64,000 bases of DNA from Spongilla lacustris. Lineage: Eukaryota > Porifera > Demospongiae > Spongillida > Spongillidae. The notes under the pieces are model-generated. The model saw only the letters and a program-made list of their open reading frames with translations, did no database searches and was not told where the DNA came from. The translations under genes and the position numbers were made by a program. The first letter of the stretch is position 1. Every line of letters starts with the position of its first letter. The stretch spans positions 2,527,856 through 2,591,855 of the forward strand of contig OX442430.1 in NCBI GenBank assembly GCA_949361645.1, in the 5' to 3' direction. Of the stretch, positions 10,466-21,293 are shown piece after piece.

Positions 10466-12286
10466 GGCCAAGCAAACTTGATTGTTAGTTTCTCGTCCCC
10501 GCCCGCATACTTCTTTGGAGCCCCGCACCAAACTTCATTTTTTTTTATTATTCATGCAATCACCACGTGACAATATAGGACGTACATATTTATTAATTTG
10601 AACGTTTCACGATTCAGGGGCGCATTCAAGTGGAGACAAGTCTGACGTTTACTTCACTGTTTTCTAGAATTGTCGCCGGAGCTCATCCTCGTCTTGTTGT
10701 CGATGTAGTCTCGCAAGCCATACCTACGTACAGTACTTCGATCAATAACGATGGACTGGGGACCAGAAGAAGTAGGTCTCGCCAGTGTGACATTGCGTCA
10801 TCCACAAGTCAGTCATACATTGAAGACGTACGTGCATGCTAGCGCATGCTAGCAATGTTATTTAATAAATAGGGCTAGCAAATAACCGCAACGGGGCCTA
10901 ACTTCATTGTCACATGCCTGCAATCCGCCAGAAATGTGGCATCATAGATAATAGAATAAAGGGATTGGAAACGGTAAGGATTACGGGATTCATCCGCGTT
11001 TCGTAATTCCGTAAATTTGTGTTCCTAAGGCAGCGTTGATTGTCTGCTACAGACGATCCTTTGAAGCGCTATTTTGATGACGAGAGAGGAGTTAGACACT
11101 CATAGAATGAAGCTGTCTAAAAAAACAGCCAAAGTCATACATGTACTTGACCCAAGTGCCAATGACCACCGTGATGGCTAGCTAGAACAAGCGCGCACGA
11201 AAGCTTTGCAGAGAAAGTAGATACAAGCTTTATGCTCTTTAAAACACTTTCTTTGAAGGCCTCCAGTTTTTTACGATTCCCCATTGATTTTGTTGCTGTT
11301 GGAATTTTCTCTTCCTATTCTTGCGCGATCGACCCAACGAAGCTTGCTAGGCATTTGCTAGCTACTGTAACACATACACAACATACAAGAGATATTGATC
11401 ACGCCACTCTATATGTATGTCTGATTCAATATATGCACTCAAATACTCTAGAATCTAAACCACTTTTCTGGGAAAATTACACAAAAGGTACGCTTTTTGG
11501 ACATCATAAGCGGACAAATTCCCTATTTACGACGTCAAACCTCTTCATTGAGACTCCTAAACATTACAACGCCACACTACCTACTACATACTCTATATGT
11601 GAAGTCATAAAATGGATTTACAATGTTGCTAGTGTCCAGGAAAATCACACAACCACTACCCGATAAGGTTGCAGCTACGATCGCTGTCTGCCTCAGCTGA
11701 GACGTCTGTAAAAGAATAGCTATATGCTTTTTGGGTGTCAGAAAGGTTGTTCTCATACAGAAAAAGTTTAACAACACTAAAGAAGCTCTTAAAGTAAGGA
11801 TGCTCAATAGCTCACACGCCCACTACAAGATTCAATGCGAAGCACGGTCATGTAACGGAACGTGACGTCACGTCACGTAAATGTATATACCGTTTCCAAT
11901 CCCTTTATTCTATTATCTATGGTGGCATCGCGCACGTAAACCTACTTCTCCTGGTCCCCAGTCCATTGTTTATCGATCGTCAATGCATGTAACAAAGTAG
12001 GGGTCTGGCTTGTCGATGAAGAACTGTCACATGCGTTGTCATGCAATCATTCCTATAGATAAGGTTCATGATCATATTGGCCTTACGAGGGATTCGTTAA
12101 GCACTGTGGATGAGCAGCTCAACGTCGACGATGTTTGCGCAATATTTGGTCAGCATGTTAAGTTCATTGTGTCACAGACTCTGGGAAGACAGCTCAAACA
12201 ATAATGAATAATGAATAATTACCGCCCGCCCGCGTCCTTTTTTGAAAATGGGCGGACGAGAAACTAATAATCAACTTTGCATGGCC
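10466..12286. mobile_element. Harbinger-like non-autonomous element, 3 bp TTA duplication
   Basis: The left end GGCCAAGCAAACTTGATT and the right end read inward GGCCATGCAAAGTTGATT are inverted repeats that continue into TAGTTTCTCGTCC on both arms. Both sides carry TTA (10463-10465 and 12287-12289). The intact target, TCTCATTAAGG, is visible in neighbouring tandem copies near 12455. Arms of about 300 bp pair again at GACTGGGGACCAG (10755) and CTGGTCCCCAGTC (11950). A TTA duplication with GGCC ends fits the PIF/Harbinger superfamily. No transposase is encoded. The interior is occupied by a second insertion. Confidence 0.8.
10943..11921. mobile_element. 979 bp element with 34 bp perfect terminal repeats, nested
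   Basis: CATAGATAATAGAATAAAGG opens a 34 bp terminal repeat that is perfectly mirrored at the right end. The flanks repeat GTGGCAT (10936-10942 and 11922-11928), a 7 bp duplication. The next base also matches, so 8 bp is possible if the ends are offset by one. It sits inside the Harbinger-like element. A 144-codon ORF (11232-11666, +) has no resemblance I recognise and is probably not a gene. The superfamily is uncertain; hAT is the nearest by duplication length. Confidence 0.82.
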
Positions 12287-12835
12287 TTAAGGTATATGGT
12301 ACCAATTCAAAGTGGAGATCTTTTAGATCCAGGACAAAACCAACTAGACATGACTTGTACAGAGTGGGGGGCAATGCGTATTGAGGAAAGGTGAATACAT
12401 TAGGAAAATCTTTTACCGTCTTCCTAATTAGCAAGTCAGTCGCGCGATAGCCTCATTAAGGTATATGGTACCAAATCAAAGTGGAGACATTTTGGATCCA
12501 GGACAAAACCAACTAGAAGTGACTTGTATATACCATTCATGATGCATTACAGAGTAGGGGCAATGCGTATTGAGGAAGGGTGAATCCATTAGGAAAATAA
12601 TTAGCAAGTCAGTCACGAGATAGTCTCATTAAGGTATACGTATATGCTAGCAATTCAGAGTGGAGACGTTTTAGATCCAGGACAAAACCAACTAGAAGTT
12701 ACTTGTATCTACCGTTCATGATGCATTACAGAGTAGGGGCAATGCGTATTGAGGAAAGATGAATACATTAGGAAAATCTTTTACCGTCTTCCTAATTAGC
12801 AAGTCAGTCACGAGATAGTCTCATTAAGGTATACG
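12287..12835. repeat. Tandem repeat of about 170-195 bp, three units
   Basis: Units start at about 12287, 12457 and 12628 with TTAAGGTAT(A)... and contain TTTNGATCCAGGACAAAACC, GGCAATGCGTATTGAGGAA and TTAGCAAGTCAGTC. Units differ by small indels and substitutions. The partial unit left of the Harbinger-like element (10425-10465) shows that the array was interrupted by that element. Confidence 0.85.
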
Positions 12836-12955
12836 CTACTGAATTTCAACTTATTTAACATTCCCCCTAACTGGAAAGAGAATATTATGGAGGCAGCATT
12901 GCCCCTTTGTACAGCTACTGAAAGACGTTGGAGAAAGTAGCTGTAGCTTTCTGTG

Positions 12956-13230
12956 TCACCGGTTGTGGCTGAGAGCCTGTGACCTTAGCTCCTTCAGGAA
13001 GATTAGGGAAAGAGGGCCAACTACACCTGATGTTTCATAGGCAATATAGGGGTGTCCCTCCAGATAGGAGTATTTGGCCTTTTTCCAGTCCTCTGCCTGA
13101 CTGGCGGTAGCACCGGCTGCCATAGACCAAAAGGTTCCCGTTCTTCCATGGGACCATTGCGATGCCATCGGGACGTTTCCCATCAGAGCGGTCTAGGCCT
13201 GTGGGTTCTAATCTTATAAAATTCTTCATT
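12956..13230 (-). pseudogene. Relic of a retroelement PD-(D/E)XK-like endonuclease domain
   Basis: Two overlapping minus-strand frames give a continuous resemblance: GLDRSDGKRPDGIAMVPWKN in one, then AEDWKKAKY and IAYETSGVVGP in the other. This order (SDGKRPDG, then KYxxL, then FETxG) is typical of the C-terminal endonuclease-like segment of non-LTR retrotransposon proteins in cnidarians and sponges. A frameshift near 13120 and a stop at each end make it non-functional. Family assignment is from memory of the motif order and is moderate. Confidence 0.5.
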
Positions 13231-14836
13231 ATACAAATGGCTGGGTTTTTGAGGAGGCAGAAGTTGCCCAGACATTTATTTGATTGGACACTTCTTTGCA
13301 CTGTTTTGTATTCTGTATTTAATATAATTGTATACATGTGTACATGCACTCTATAATGGAAATGGAGTGGTATGCTTCCTGAAACACTGTTGACACACAC
13401 TATATGTATTTGATCAGTTGGAGTCTTTAACTGTAATAACAAGTTATCCTATAGTCCCTTTAATTTGGAATAAAAATTGGTAGTTGAGATGACCTCCTCC
13501 CCTGATGGCTGAGCTTAGCCACGAACTAATCAACAATGACAGGTGCATGTAAAATCCAATAAAGGAGCCACATATATATTGATACCAGAGAAATCAATAG
13601 TAGGTTACTTAACAATACAGGTACTTTCAATTCTTGTTGTTTGTAAGGATTGGGAGTTGCAATTAACATATCACTTCATGCAACTTTTGGAATAATACAG
13701 TACAGCTTAGACAATAGACAGTTGTATATGGCAAATTAAATGTTGTCTTCATGGGTTTTGTTTATTGTTATAACATCAGTCAAGTCATGATCACTTACAC
13801 AGTGATGGTATAGCCAACTTGGGCTGTGATTCTACTGTAATATATATAATATTTATACTTAAACCGTGTAGTGGAGTTACCTGCAGCAAATATGCAAAAC
13901 TATATGTAAAACTACATGCCTATTTAATAATAGTCCATGCTGTTTCAATCACATGCATAGGGCTGACATGATGTATATGTCACATTACACAACTAATGTC
14001 AACTGATGAAATAGCTCCACTTAGGGATCAGCATAAGCTAGTATATGTGGCATTATTTATTGTGTTACAAGCATTGCCCCATCCAGCTGCAATTGAATTT
14101 AACACATTTATAACTTTGATAGTAAAGTAAAGCACAGTGCCTGAAAATTTGATTTGTATGGTGTATGAATTATTATACAATATTGATAACCCTGACACGT
14201 TATCGATATCAAGTATTATACAACAAGTGATAGTGGTTCACATAATGAAGGAAAAGTAAGTTATTTAATGTTAAATTTGTGCTAAATGTTCAGAATGAGA
14301 TGCTTATACATGTATATTAAGTTCTATAATCAACTACAATCGATCAATTTTGAACAACATGTATAAATAATTATACAAATAAACAATGCATATACACTTG
14401 TACTTACACACAGAAGGAGTTAACATATCAGTAGTCCATCAGGTTATAAATACATGAATTTTCATCAATATGTTATCACAGAATCAACAGATATAATCAT
14501 GAATAAATCAATGATTCTTGAATATATAAGGTTGCTGTAGAAAAGGAATTATACATATAACGTGAAATACACACCTTATAAGTGTAGCAGTACTTACACG
14601 TGTACCCACCCATTAATGGGATTACCAAACACTAATCTCCCACTGGATTGCCCATTTGGGCTTCTCCCTCTCTCTAGATCTCCAGGCCCATTACCTTATA
14701 GACTCCATGGTATGTTACCATACCACATCACCACACTAACCACACCTCTCCAGCTGCTAACTACACTCCACAGACTCACTGGACTGATGACCACTGGTCC
14801 ACCTCATGGTGGTATGTGAGGGGTGTGGTGGCCGGG
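13231..14836. other. Non-coding stretch downstream of the A1CF-like gene
   Basis: AT-rich, many TACATGTA-type words, no recognised exon. A proline-rich ORF at 14562-14819 (+) has no clear homology. One candidate microexon on the minus strand, ending at a gtgagt donor near 14775, could not be confirmed. The last exon or exons of the A1CF-like gene may lie here. Confidence 0.4.
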
Positions 14837-15476
14837 TCAATATGATGTTGTGCCGGAGATGTGACCCATAGCCATACCTGCTAGCAGGAAGCCAAATTGT
14901 ATCAGGGTGTATTCAGCTGTACTTGTTTTACCTTCATTCACACTGGGGCTAAGCTTGGAGGGTAGGTAGGCAGTGCCCAGGGATGCCATGGTAACCTTGT
15001 ACTGGTACAGCTGGAAATAGCCATCTTTGGTGCCATAGAGGGAGTACAGCGGTGGGCCCCAGTTATTCCTTTGGCATGCCTCTTCTAAAACCTTTTTCGT
15101 GAAAAGGGAAGATGGCACATAACAGTCAACATATTCACACTACTACCTTAGTGTACCCAGTCCCACCCCCCCACCCACCTACCTGTACAGGTGACTTGTG
15201 CAGACTGTGCCCAAAGGGATCCTACCAAGGTTACCATGGCAACCATTCATTTATATAGTATGGTCACAGCACAAGTTTACCTCAGATAACATTGTCTTAG
15301 GATCATAGTAGCCCCCCTGGGAGTAGAATGAATGTCTCACAGGGCTAGGGGGGATCTTTGTGGGACCTGCATCTACCCACATAGGAAGTGTGTAGGCTCC
15401 TATACTGTTCCTGGGTATGTACCTACGGAGATAACATCGGTAGATCTATGGTTAATAAATAGTCTCAACATTTGAA

Positions 15477-15515
<39 letters not shown>

Positions 15516-16013
15516 ATATATCAGAGTCAAACATGCATGCACTTACTTTAGAGTCAAATGATACGTGTGGTTGCCTAAAGCAACAGCTATATGTGGTTTG
15601 GGACTTCTGATACAGGTGTCTTTGTCAACAGGTTTCACCCCCAAGAGGGCTCCTTCTATCATGTATCCTGTCAAACCACACAGGAAGTGAATCATTAGTA
15701 CTTAGTGCATGACCTAACCATTCATGGCCTGCATAGCTTGGAGTGCTCCCTCTCTACTGAAAAAATGGACGAAGGCATAGTCCCTTATCTTCTTGACCCT
15801 TTCAACGGGTGCATGCTTGGAGAAGGCTTCTTCGATGGTACCCTCAGTGGTGGACAGCATCAGATTCCGAATGTATAGCACCTTTACCTAAGAAAAAGAT
15901 GGATTAAAAGGTAACCAAACACATATTTTTTGTTTACAATTATTATCTACCATGCACCATAGGAATATCCCCAGACCACGCAGACCCAGAAGCTATGACC
16001 ACATCATCATGAC
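14837..16013 (-). CDS. A1CF/RBM46/RBM47-like RNA-binding protein, C-terminal half
   Basis: Five minus-strand exons join in consistent phase: 16013-15958, 15887-15719, 15667-15547, 15422-15281 and 15091-14878 (or on to a stop at 14837). The second encodes an RRM with RNP motifs: [17 protein letters not shown] as strand 1 and [13 protein letters not shown] as RNP1, the signature of RRM3 in A1CF, RBM46 and RBM47. The last encodes the DND1-type double-stranded-RNA-binding domain ([16 protein letters not shown] ... [10 protein letters not shown]). Such proteins bind RNA in the nucleus and cytoplasm; A1CF is the targeting cofactor of APOBEC1. RRM1 and RRM2 are missing: upstream is only repeat-rich DNA. 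The gene is therefore either interrupted by a large intron or a 5'-truncated relic. The splice sites argue against a processed copy. Confidence 0.85.
15479..15513. repeat. (AC)n microsatellite
   Basis: About 17 uninterrupted AC dinucleotides lie inside the intron between exons four and three of the A1CF-like gene. Confidence 0.95.
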
Positions 16014-16025
16014 CTATGGAAAACA

Positions 16026-18077
16026 TACAGCTCTATCTCAGTAACATATAATTAATGAACAGAACAAATTTGTTGCCAAACTAACAAAAACACATAAATA
16101 TAATACCGAGTGTCCACGAAAAAACGCAATGCTTTTGAACGGGAATAACTTTTGATAGGAGTATGCTAATATACAGCTTGAGGTTAGGCAAATGTGTTTA
16201 CATCATTTTACTAACAATGCTTAATTAATAAACACAACAAATTAAAAAGGGAAACCATGTTTAGACACACGTTTCGAAGCCAAAAACAAAATGATCCCAT
16301 ATTTTTTTCACCTAGTAAGAGGCAAGAACTATCTATTTCACCTCTGTTACGGATGCGCACTAGTTACACTTCATTGCATACGCAGGTCCCGTTCCAAGAC
16401 TAGTGATGCAACCACGTATCCGCTCCACCCCCTTCAACTTGCACATTATCACGTGCCACAGAGCCCCACCCCACATTCGTCCTGCTTAATTTTTAATTGT
16501 TTTATTCAGCAAATAGCCTAATAAAGATCTAAAGCTATCCTTGTGAAATCATAGATACTACCGTACCTGCGGCTGCCGTATTACTACCTCTTCGTAAAAG
16601 AAAACATACACCCGTCGTAGGTCATTCGTACGGGCGATGCGCACCAATTAGCGACGAGATCGAGATTGTCATGGGAGTGCAATATGTTAATAAATTTCAT
16701 GGTTAACTAACCGGTAGAGACACGGTACGTACTGAGCATTCGCTTTAACAAAGGTCCTATTAGTTGTGAGTGACAAGCGAAACGAACCACACGAGTATCC
16801 GAAGAGTGAGTAAAAAGGCTGAGCTATCTACGCCGCCATACTAAGCTACAAACTGTTTGTTGAAGCGCACGCACTCGACTTAAGGGAATTGGAAAGTCAT
16901 GCCCGTTACGCTTCTCCCGTGCTGCCAGCGCTGGCTGTTGCCCTCACTGCCGCGTTGAGTTTGTAGCATTTTGCTTTTAGACAGTGTCAGTATGGCGGCG
17001 AAGCTCCGCCTTTAAAAACTCTCTCTCCTGTCCTTCGTTTAGCTTGCCACAAACTTATAGGACCTTTGTTTAAAGCGAGAAACACTGTTACACAGCTACA
17101 GTACCGCCCTAACAATTAGTTAACCATGTGACTTATTAACATATAGCACTCGTATATGTGACGTCACGGGTGCTCTGCATTCTGATTGTACGCCTAAAAT
17201 CTGGCGGACTCAGAACGACTTTGGTTAGGCATTTGACCAGACCCTCTACCACGTAGCGGTGATGTAATCCATCCGCAGCTGTGGTAATCAGGGTCTGGGT
17301 ACGAGACTAGCGAATATCTGTGTGTGCGGATCCGGAGAGAGGGAGGATCGAGGCAGTGAGACTGAGAGAGGCTGAGAGAGACAGGTATTCAAACAATGAA
17401 CAGAGCGCCGACGTAGCCCAATTATTAGTGTTGTGTGCAACCTCTCAAACACATACAAGAATTACCTAATAAACTTTGCATGCCTTAAAACAGATCACCT
17501 GATACCGAAACACGCGTGGGTGGACGGGCGCAATTTGACCGGCTATTATAATTTCCAACCGTACATGGGGCATTTGATTTAATAAAGGCCAAATCCCGAC
17601 ATTGGCCCCAATTGGGGAGGGGGGGTACCCATATTACAATGACAGGCGCATAGCTGATGGTCTCATTTATAGGTCCATACATCGAAGGAGAAAGGGTGCG
17701 CAAATAAAGCTTGGTGTGATTATTGCCACAAGCCGTTCTCCAGGGAACACACCACTCATTCTAGACACACGCATTGAACGGCATCACAAGAACCAAATGA
17801 AACCAGAGATAGTATCTATACTATCTCTGATGAAACGTGCCGAAGTCTCAGTAGTTTGTGCTAAACAAGCTAAGAAAGGTCCATTTTAAACAGTCAAGAA
17901 ATCGCAGCTCTAACAGTATCGTACATCTCAAATACCGCCTCTCACAAAAGTGGAGCATGACGAAGCCATGAAACCCTTAGCCCATGTTTAATGCAAGACT
18001 CGAGGTTCCTTCAAAATAGCTACATAATTTAAATAATAAAAGTGTAATGTATTCGACCGCGCATGCGTGTTTGAATT
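16026..18077. other. Repeat-rich stretch upstream of the A1CF-like exons
   Basis: No exon was recognised. An imperfect inverted repeat pairs 16672-16843 with 16988-17157: ATATGTTAATAA, CATGGTTAACTAA, CGCTTTAACAAAGGTCCTAT and CGCCGCCATACT each have reverse complements in the right arm. This indicates a roughly 490 bp fold-back element with unclear ends. A fragment at 17235-17310 (GGTGATGTAATCCATCCGCA ... GGGTCTGGG) is related to the hairpin MITE at 33289-33392. A 95-codon ORF at 17602-17889 (+) was not recognised. Confidence 0.55.
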
Positions 18078-18192
18078 TATTGCGTACATATTCGAATACA
18101 CATATGAACTCATTATGTAATGCTATGTCACATAATGTAAATTAGGGATGATTATTAAATTATATTTTCTGGTCGCATGAAAGCACGTCACA
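18078..18192 (+). repeat. 5' LTR of gypsy element A
   Basis: Starts TATTGCGTACATATTCG (canonical TG mutated to TA) and ends ...GCACGTCACA. It matches the right LTR closely except for an indel of about 11 bp after GATGATTATT. At 104-115 bp these are unusually short LTRs. Confidence 0.9.
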
Positions 18193-18208
18193 TTGGTGAC
18201 CCTGACGT
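18193..18208 (+). other. Primer-binding-site candidate of gypsy A
   Basis: TTGGTGACCCTGACG lies immediately after the CA end of the left LTR, where reverse transcription is primed from a tRNA 3' end. TGG would pair with the CCA tail. Identity of the tRNA was not determined. Confidence 0.6.
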
Positions 18209-18226
18209 TCATCATATCTATCCATC

Positions 18227-21200
18227 ATGAGTCAACAGGAGTCTAATCAAGCGGCTACAGTAAGCACCGTCGGCGTCAAGCTACCGCCTTTTTGGCCAAA
18301 CGACCCCCGCTTGTGGTTTGCCCTAGTAGAGGCACAATTTCACACCAGAAATATCACGGCTCAGATAACCAGGTTTGACTACGTAATAGCTTCACTTTCC
18401 CCAGAAATTTCTACAGAAGTACGTGATTTAATTCTGCAGCCGCCAACTAACAACCCCTACGATACGCTCTGACAACAACTCATTCGCAGAACTTCCACCT
18501 CTGAACAAAGTCGTCTACAGCAACTCTTAGCGGGGCTGGAATTGGGCGATTCGAGGCCGACCCGTTTGTTACGTCGGATGCAGGCTTTACTTAGCGGTGA
18601 CACTTCCACCACGGACAGCACTTTATTTAGGGAGCTATTTTTACAACGCCTTCCATCGAATGTGCGGATGGTTGTAGCCTCGTCTACAGATTCTGATGTC
18701 CAGCAGTTAGCAGAGCTAGCTGACAGGATCATGGATGCATTCACTTCCAACTCCTCCATCACCACAGTTGCAGATTCCCAGAATCCAAGCCTGCAAGCAG
18801 AGATCAACTTCGGGCAGGTGTTAGTGACTTAAAGAAGTTGCTGGAGGACCTTTCTGTTTCACAACATGGTAGTCGTGGTGCAAGAAAGCCAGATTCCGCT
18901 TCACAGCCACAGACAAATCTGTGTTGGTATCACTTCTGCTTTGGTGATGCAGCCAAGAAGTGCAAAGCTCCATGCTCTAAGGCGGGAAACTTCAAAGCCG
19001 GTCACTGATGGCGACTGCAGGGACTGGTGTGAACCATTATTTTAGTCGCCTTTTCTATATAACTGATCGTGGTACAAATCGTAAATGTTTAGTGGATACT
19101 GGTGCAGAAATTAGTGTAATACCACCCTCTACAACTGATCGATCAAACCCACAAGACATGGTCTTACAAGCTGCTAACAATACTTCAATTCTCACCTTTG
19201 GGAGACGCTCAATAACTCTAGACCTTGGACTTCAAAGGCAGTTTCCATGGATTTTTGTTATTGCAGATGTTAAGTTACTCATTCTAGGAATTGATTTTTT
19301 GCGGCACTATGACCTAGTTGTGGGAGTGAAGCAGCAGCGATTGTTGGACTCAGTCACCCGATCTCAAGTTCAAGGAATTGTCTCTCATAGGCCATCGATT
19401 CATCTTACCTTGTCACCGCTTACATGTATTAATCCATTTGAAGCCATTCTCAAGGACTTTCCATCAGTGATACAGCCTTTCAGCGAGCACCTCCCAGTCC
19501 GGCATGATGTTACCCATCATATTGACACTACAGGCCCGCCAGTGTATGCTCGCCCACGACGACTGGCACCGGAGCGTCTCAAACTGGCACGTAAAGAATT
19601 TGATCATTTGATCTTCAACTAGGCATTGTCCGACCATCCTCTAGTAGCTGGGCATCCCCACTGCACATGGTACCAAAGAAATCTACTGGTGACTGGCGCC
19701 CTTGTGGCGACTATCGTGCTTTTAACAAGTCTATCATCCCTGATCACTACCCCATTCCCCACATCCAAGATTTTGCAACTACTCTACATGGTGCCACAAT
19801 ATTCTCCAAACGTGACCTTGTCAAGGCATACCATCAAATTCCAATTGAAGCCGCTGACATCCCAAAGACAGCTGTTGTCACTCCATTTGGTCTGTTCAAA
19901 TTTGTGCGCATGCCTTTTGGCCTTCGCAATGCGGCCCAGACCTTTCAACGATTTATTGACGAGGTGCTTCGCGGTCTTCAGTTTAGTTATGCTTATGTGG
20001 ATGACATTTTGATAGCTAGCGCCACCCCAGAGGAGCACAAACAGCATCTTCGTTTGGTCTTGGAACGCTTTCAGAAGAATGGAATCGTTGTCAACCCTTA
20101 AGTGCAAACTTGGTGTTGCTACACTACAGTTTCTAGGACACAAGGTCTCAGAGCATGGCATTGAACCACTGCATGGAAGAGTGTGTTCAGGCTCTGCAAC
20201 AATTTCCACTGCCTGATACCCAGCGCAAGCTGCAGGAATTTTTGGGGCTGATCAATTTTTACCATCATTTTGTACTGAACTGTGCCGGCATTTTGCAACC
20301 ACTCAATGCAATGCTCTCTCACTCTTTGGCAAATGACAGAGTGCTATCATGGACACAGCTAACCACAGACGCTTTCAAACAGGCTAAGGAGATGTTAGCA
20401 TGAGCAACGATGCTATTTCACCCCAAGCCAGATGCTCACACATCCATTATGACGGATGCATCAAACAAGGCCGTTGGAGCAGTTCTGCAGCAGAAACTTG
20501 GGGCAGATTGGCACCCCATATCCTATTATTCAAGGAAGCTGAATGTAGCAGAAACCAAGTACAGTGCATTTGATCGAGAGTTGCTAGCGGTTTTCCTTGC
20601 CATCAAACACTTCCATCATTTTGTTGAAGGCCGGCCGTTTCATGTGTTAACTGACTACAAACCTCTGACATATGCTCTATCCTCCAATTCCACTGAGTAC
20701 ACACCCAGACAGATCCGCCATCTGGACTACATCTCACAACTTACTACTGACCTCCGATATGTGAAAGGTGGTGACAATGCTGTTGCTGACGCTCTGTCTC
20801 GTATAGATGTGCACGCCTTACAGCACCAAACAGGAACCATTGACTATGTGGAGATGGCATCTGCACAGAGTACAGACCCTGAGATTCAGAGACTCCAAAA
20901 CAGTTTGACTACAACCTCTCTGGTTCTGAAAGCAATTCCACTGGAAGGTTCTAATTTAACCCTCCTTTGTGACCCTTCTACTGGTGTTTCACGGCCAGTG
21001 GTTCCTGGAACCTGCCGTCGGTCAGTGTTCCACGCATTATATTCCATGGCACATCCCGGGGTGCGGGCAACTCAACACTTGATATCTGCTCGATTTGTAT
21101 GGCCTGGCATGAACACTGATGTCCAAGAATGGTCTCGAACCTGTCTACAGTGTCAACGATCCAAAATCCATCACCATACTGTTACCCCACTTGCAACATT

Positions 21201-21290
21201 TGCTACTCCAGACTCTCGGTTTGATATCATCCATCTGGATCTGGTTGGACCTTTACCACCTTCAAAGGGTTTTTCATATCTTCTCACCAT
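18227..21290 (+). pseudogene. Gypsy A gag-pol, 5' portion (gag to integrase N-terminus)
   Basis: Gag-like start at MSQQESNQ with [19 protein letters not shown], then stops at 18470 and 18830. The protease has CLVDTGAEISVIPPS near 19090. The RT, in another frame, shows [14 protein letters not shown] and the catalytic box YAYVDDIL near 19990, with stops near 20100. RNase H (TDASNKAVGAVLQQ, TDYKPLTYAL) reads from 20410. The integrase zinc finger (H...H, CLQCQRSK) and the first catalytic Asp (HLDLVGPLPPS) follow. The reading frame is then captured by the gag of element B at about 21290. At least four frame breaks make it non-functional. Confidence 0.92.
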
Positions 21291-21293
21291 CAC

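Noticed and set aside
11232..11666. 144-codon ORF in the nested 979 bp element as its transposase
   Set aside because: No catalytic motif or family resemblance; too short.
12956..13230. Last exon of the A1CF-like gene
   Set aside because: The SDGKRPDG and FETxG-like order fits a retroelement endonuclease better than the A1CF C-terminus, and frames are broken.
14562..14819. Proline/leucine-rich plus-strand ORF as a gene
   Set aside because: No homology; it overlaps the likely 3' region of a minus-strand gene.
17602..17889. 95-codon ORF as a gene
   Set aside because: No recognisable domain and it lies in repeat-derived sequence.
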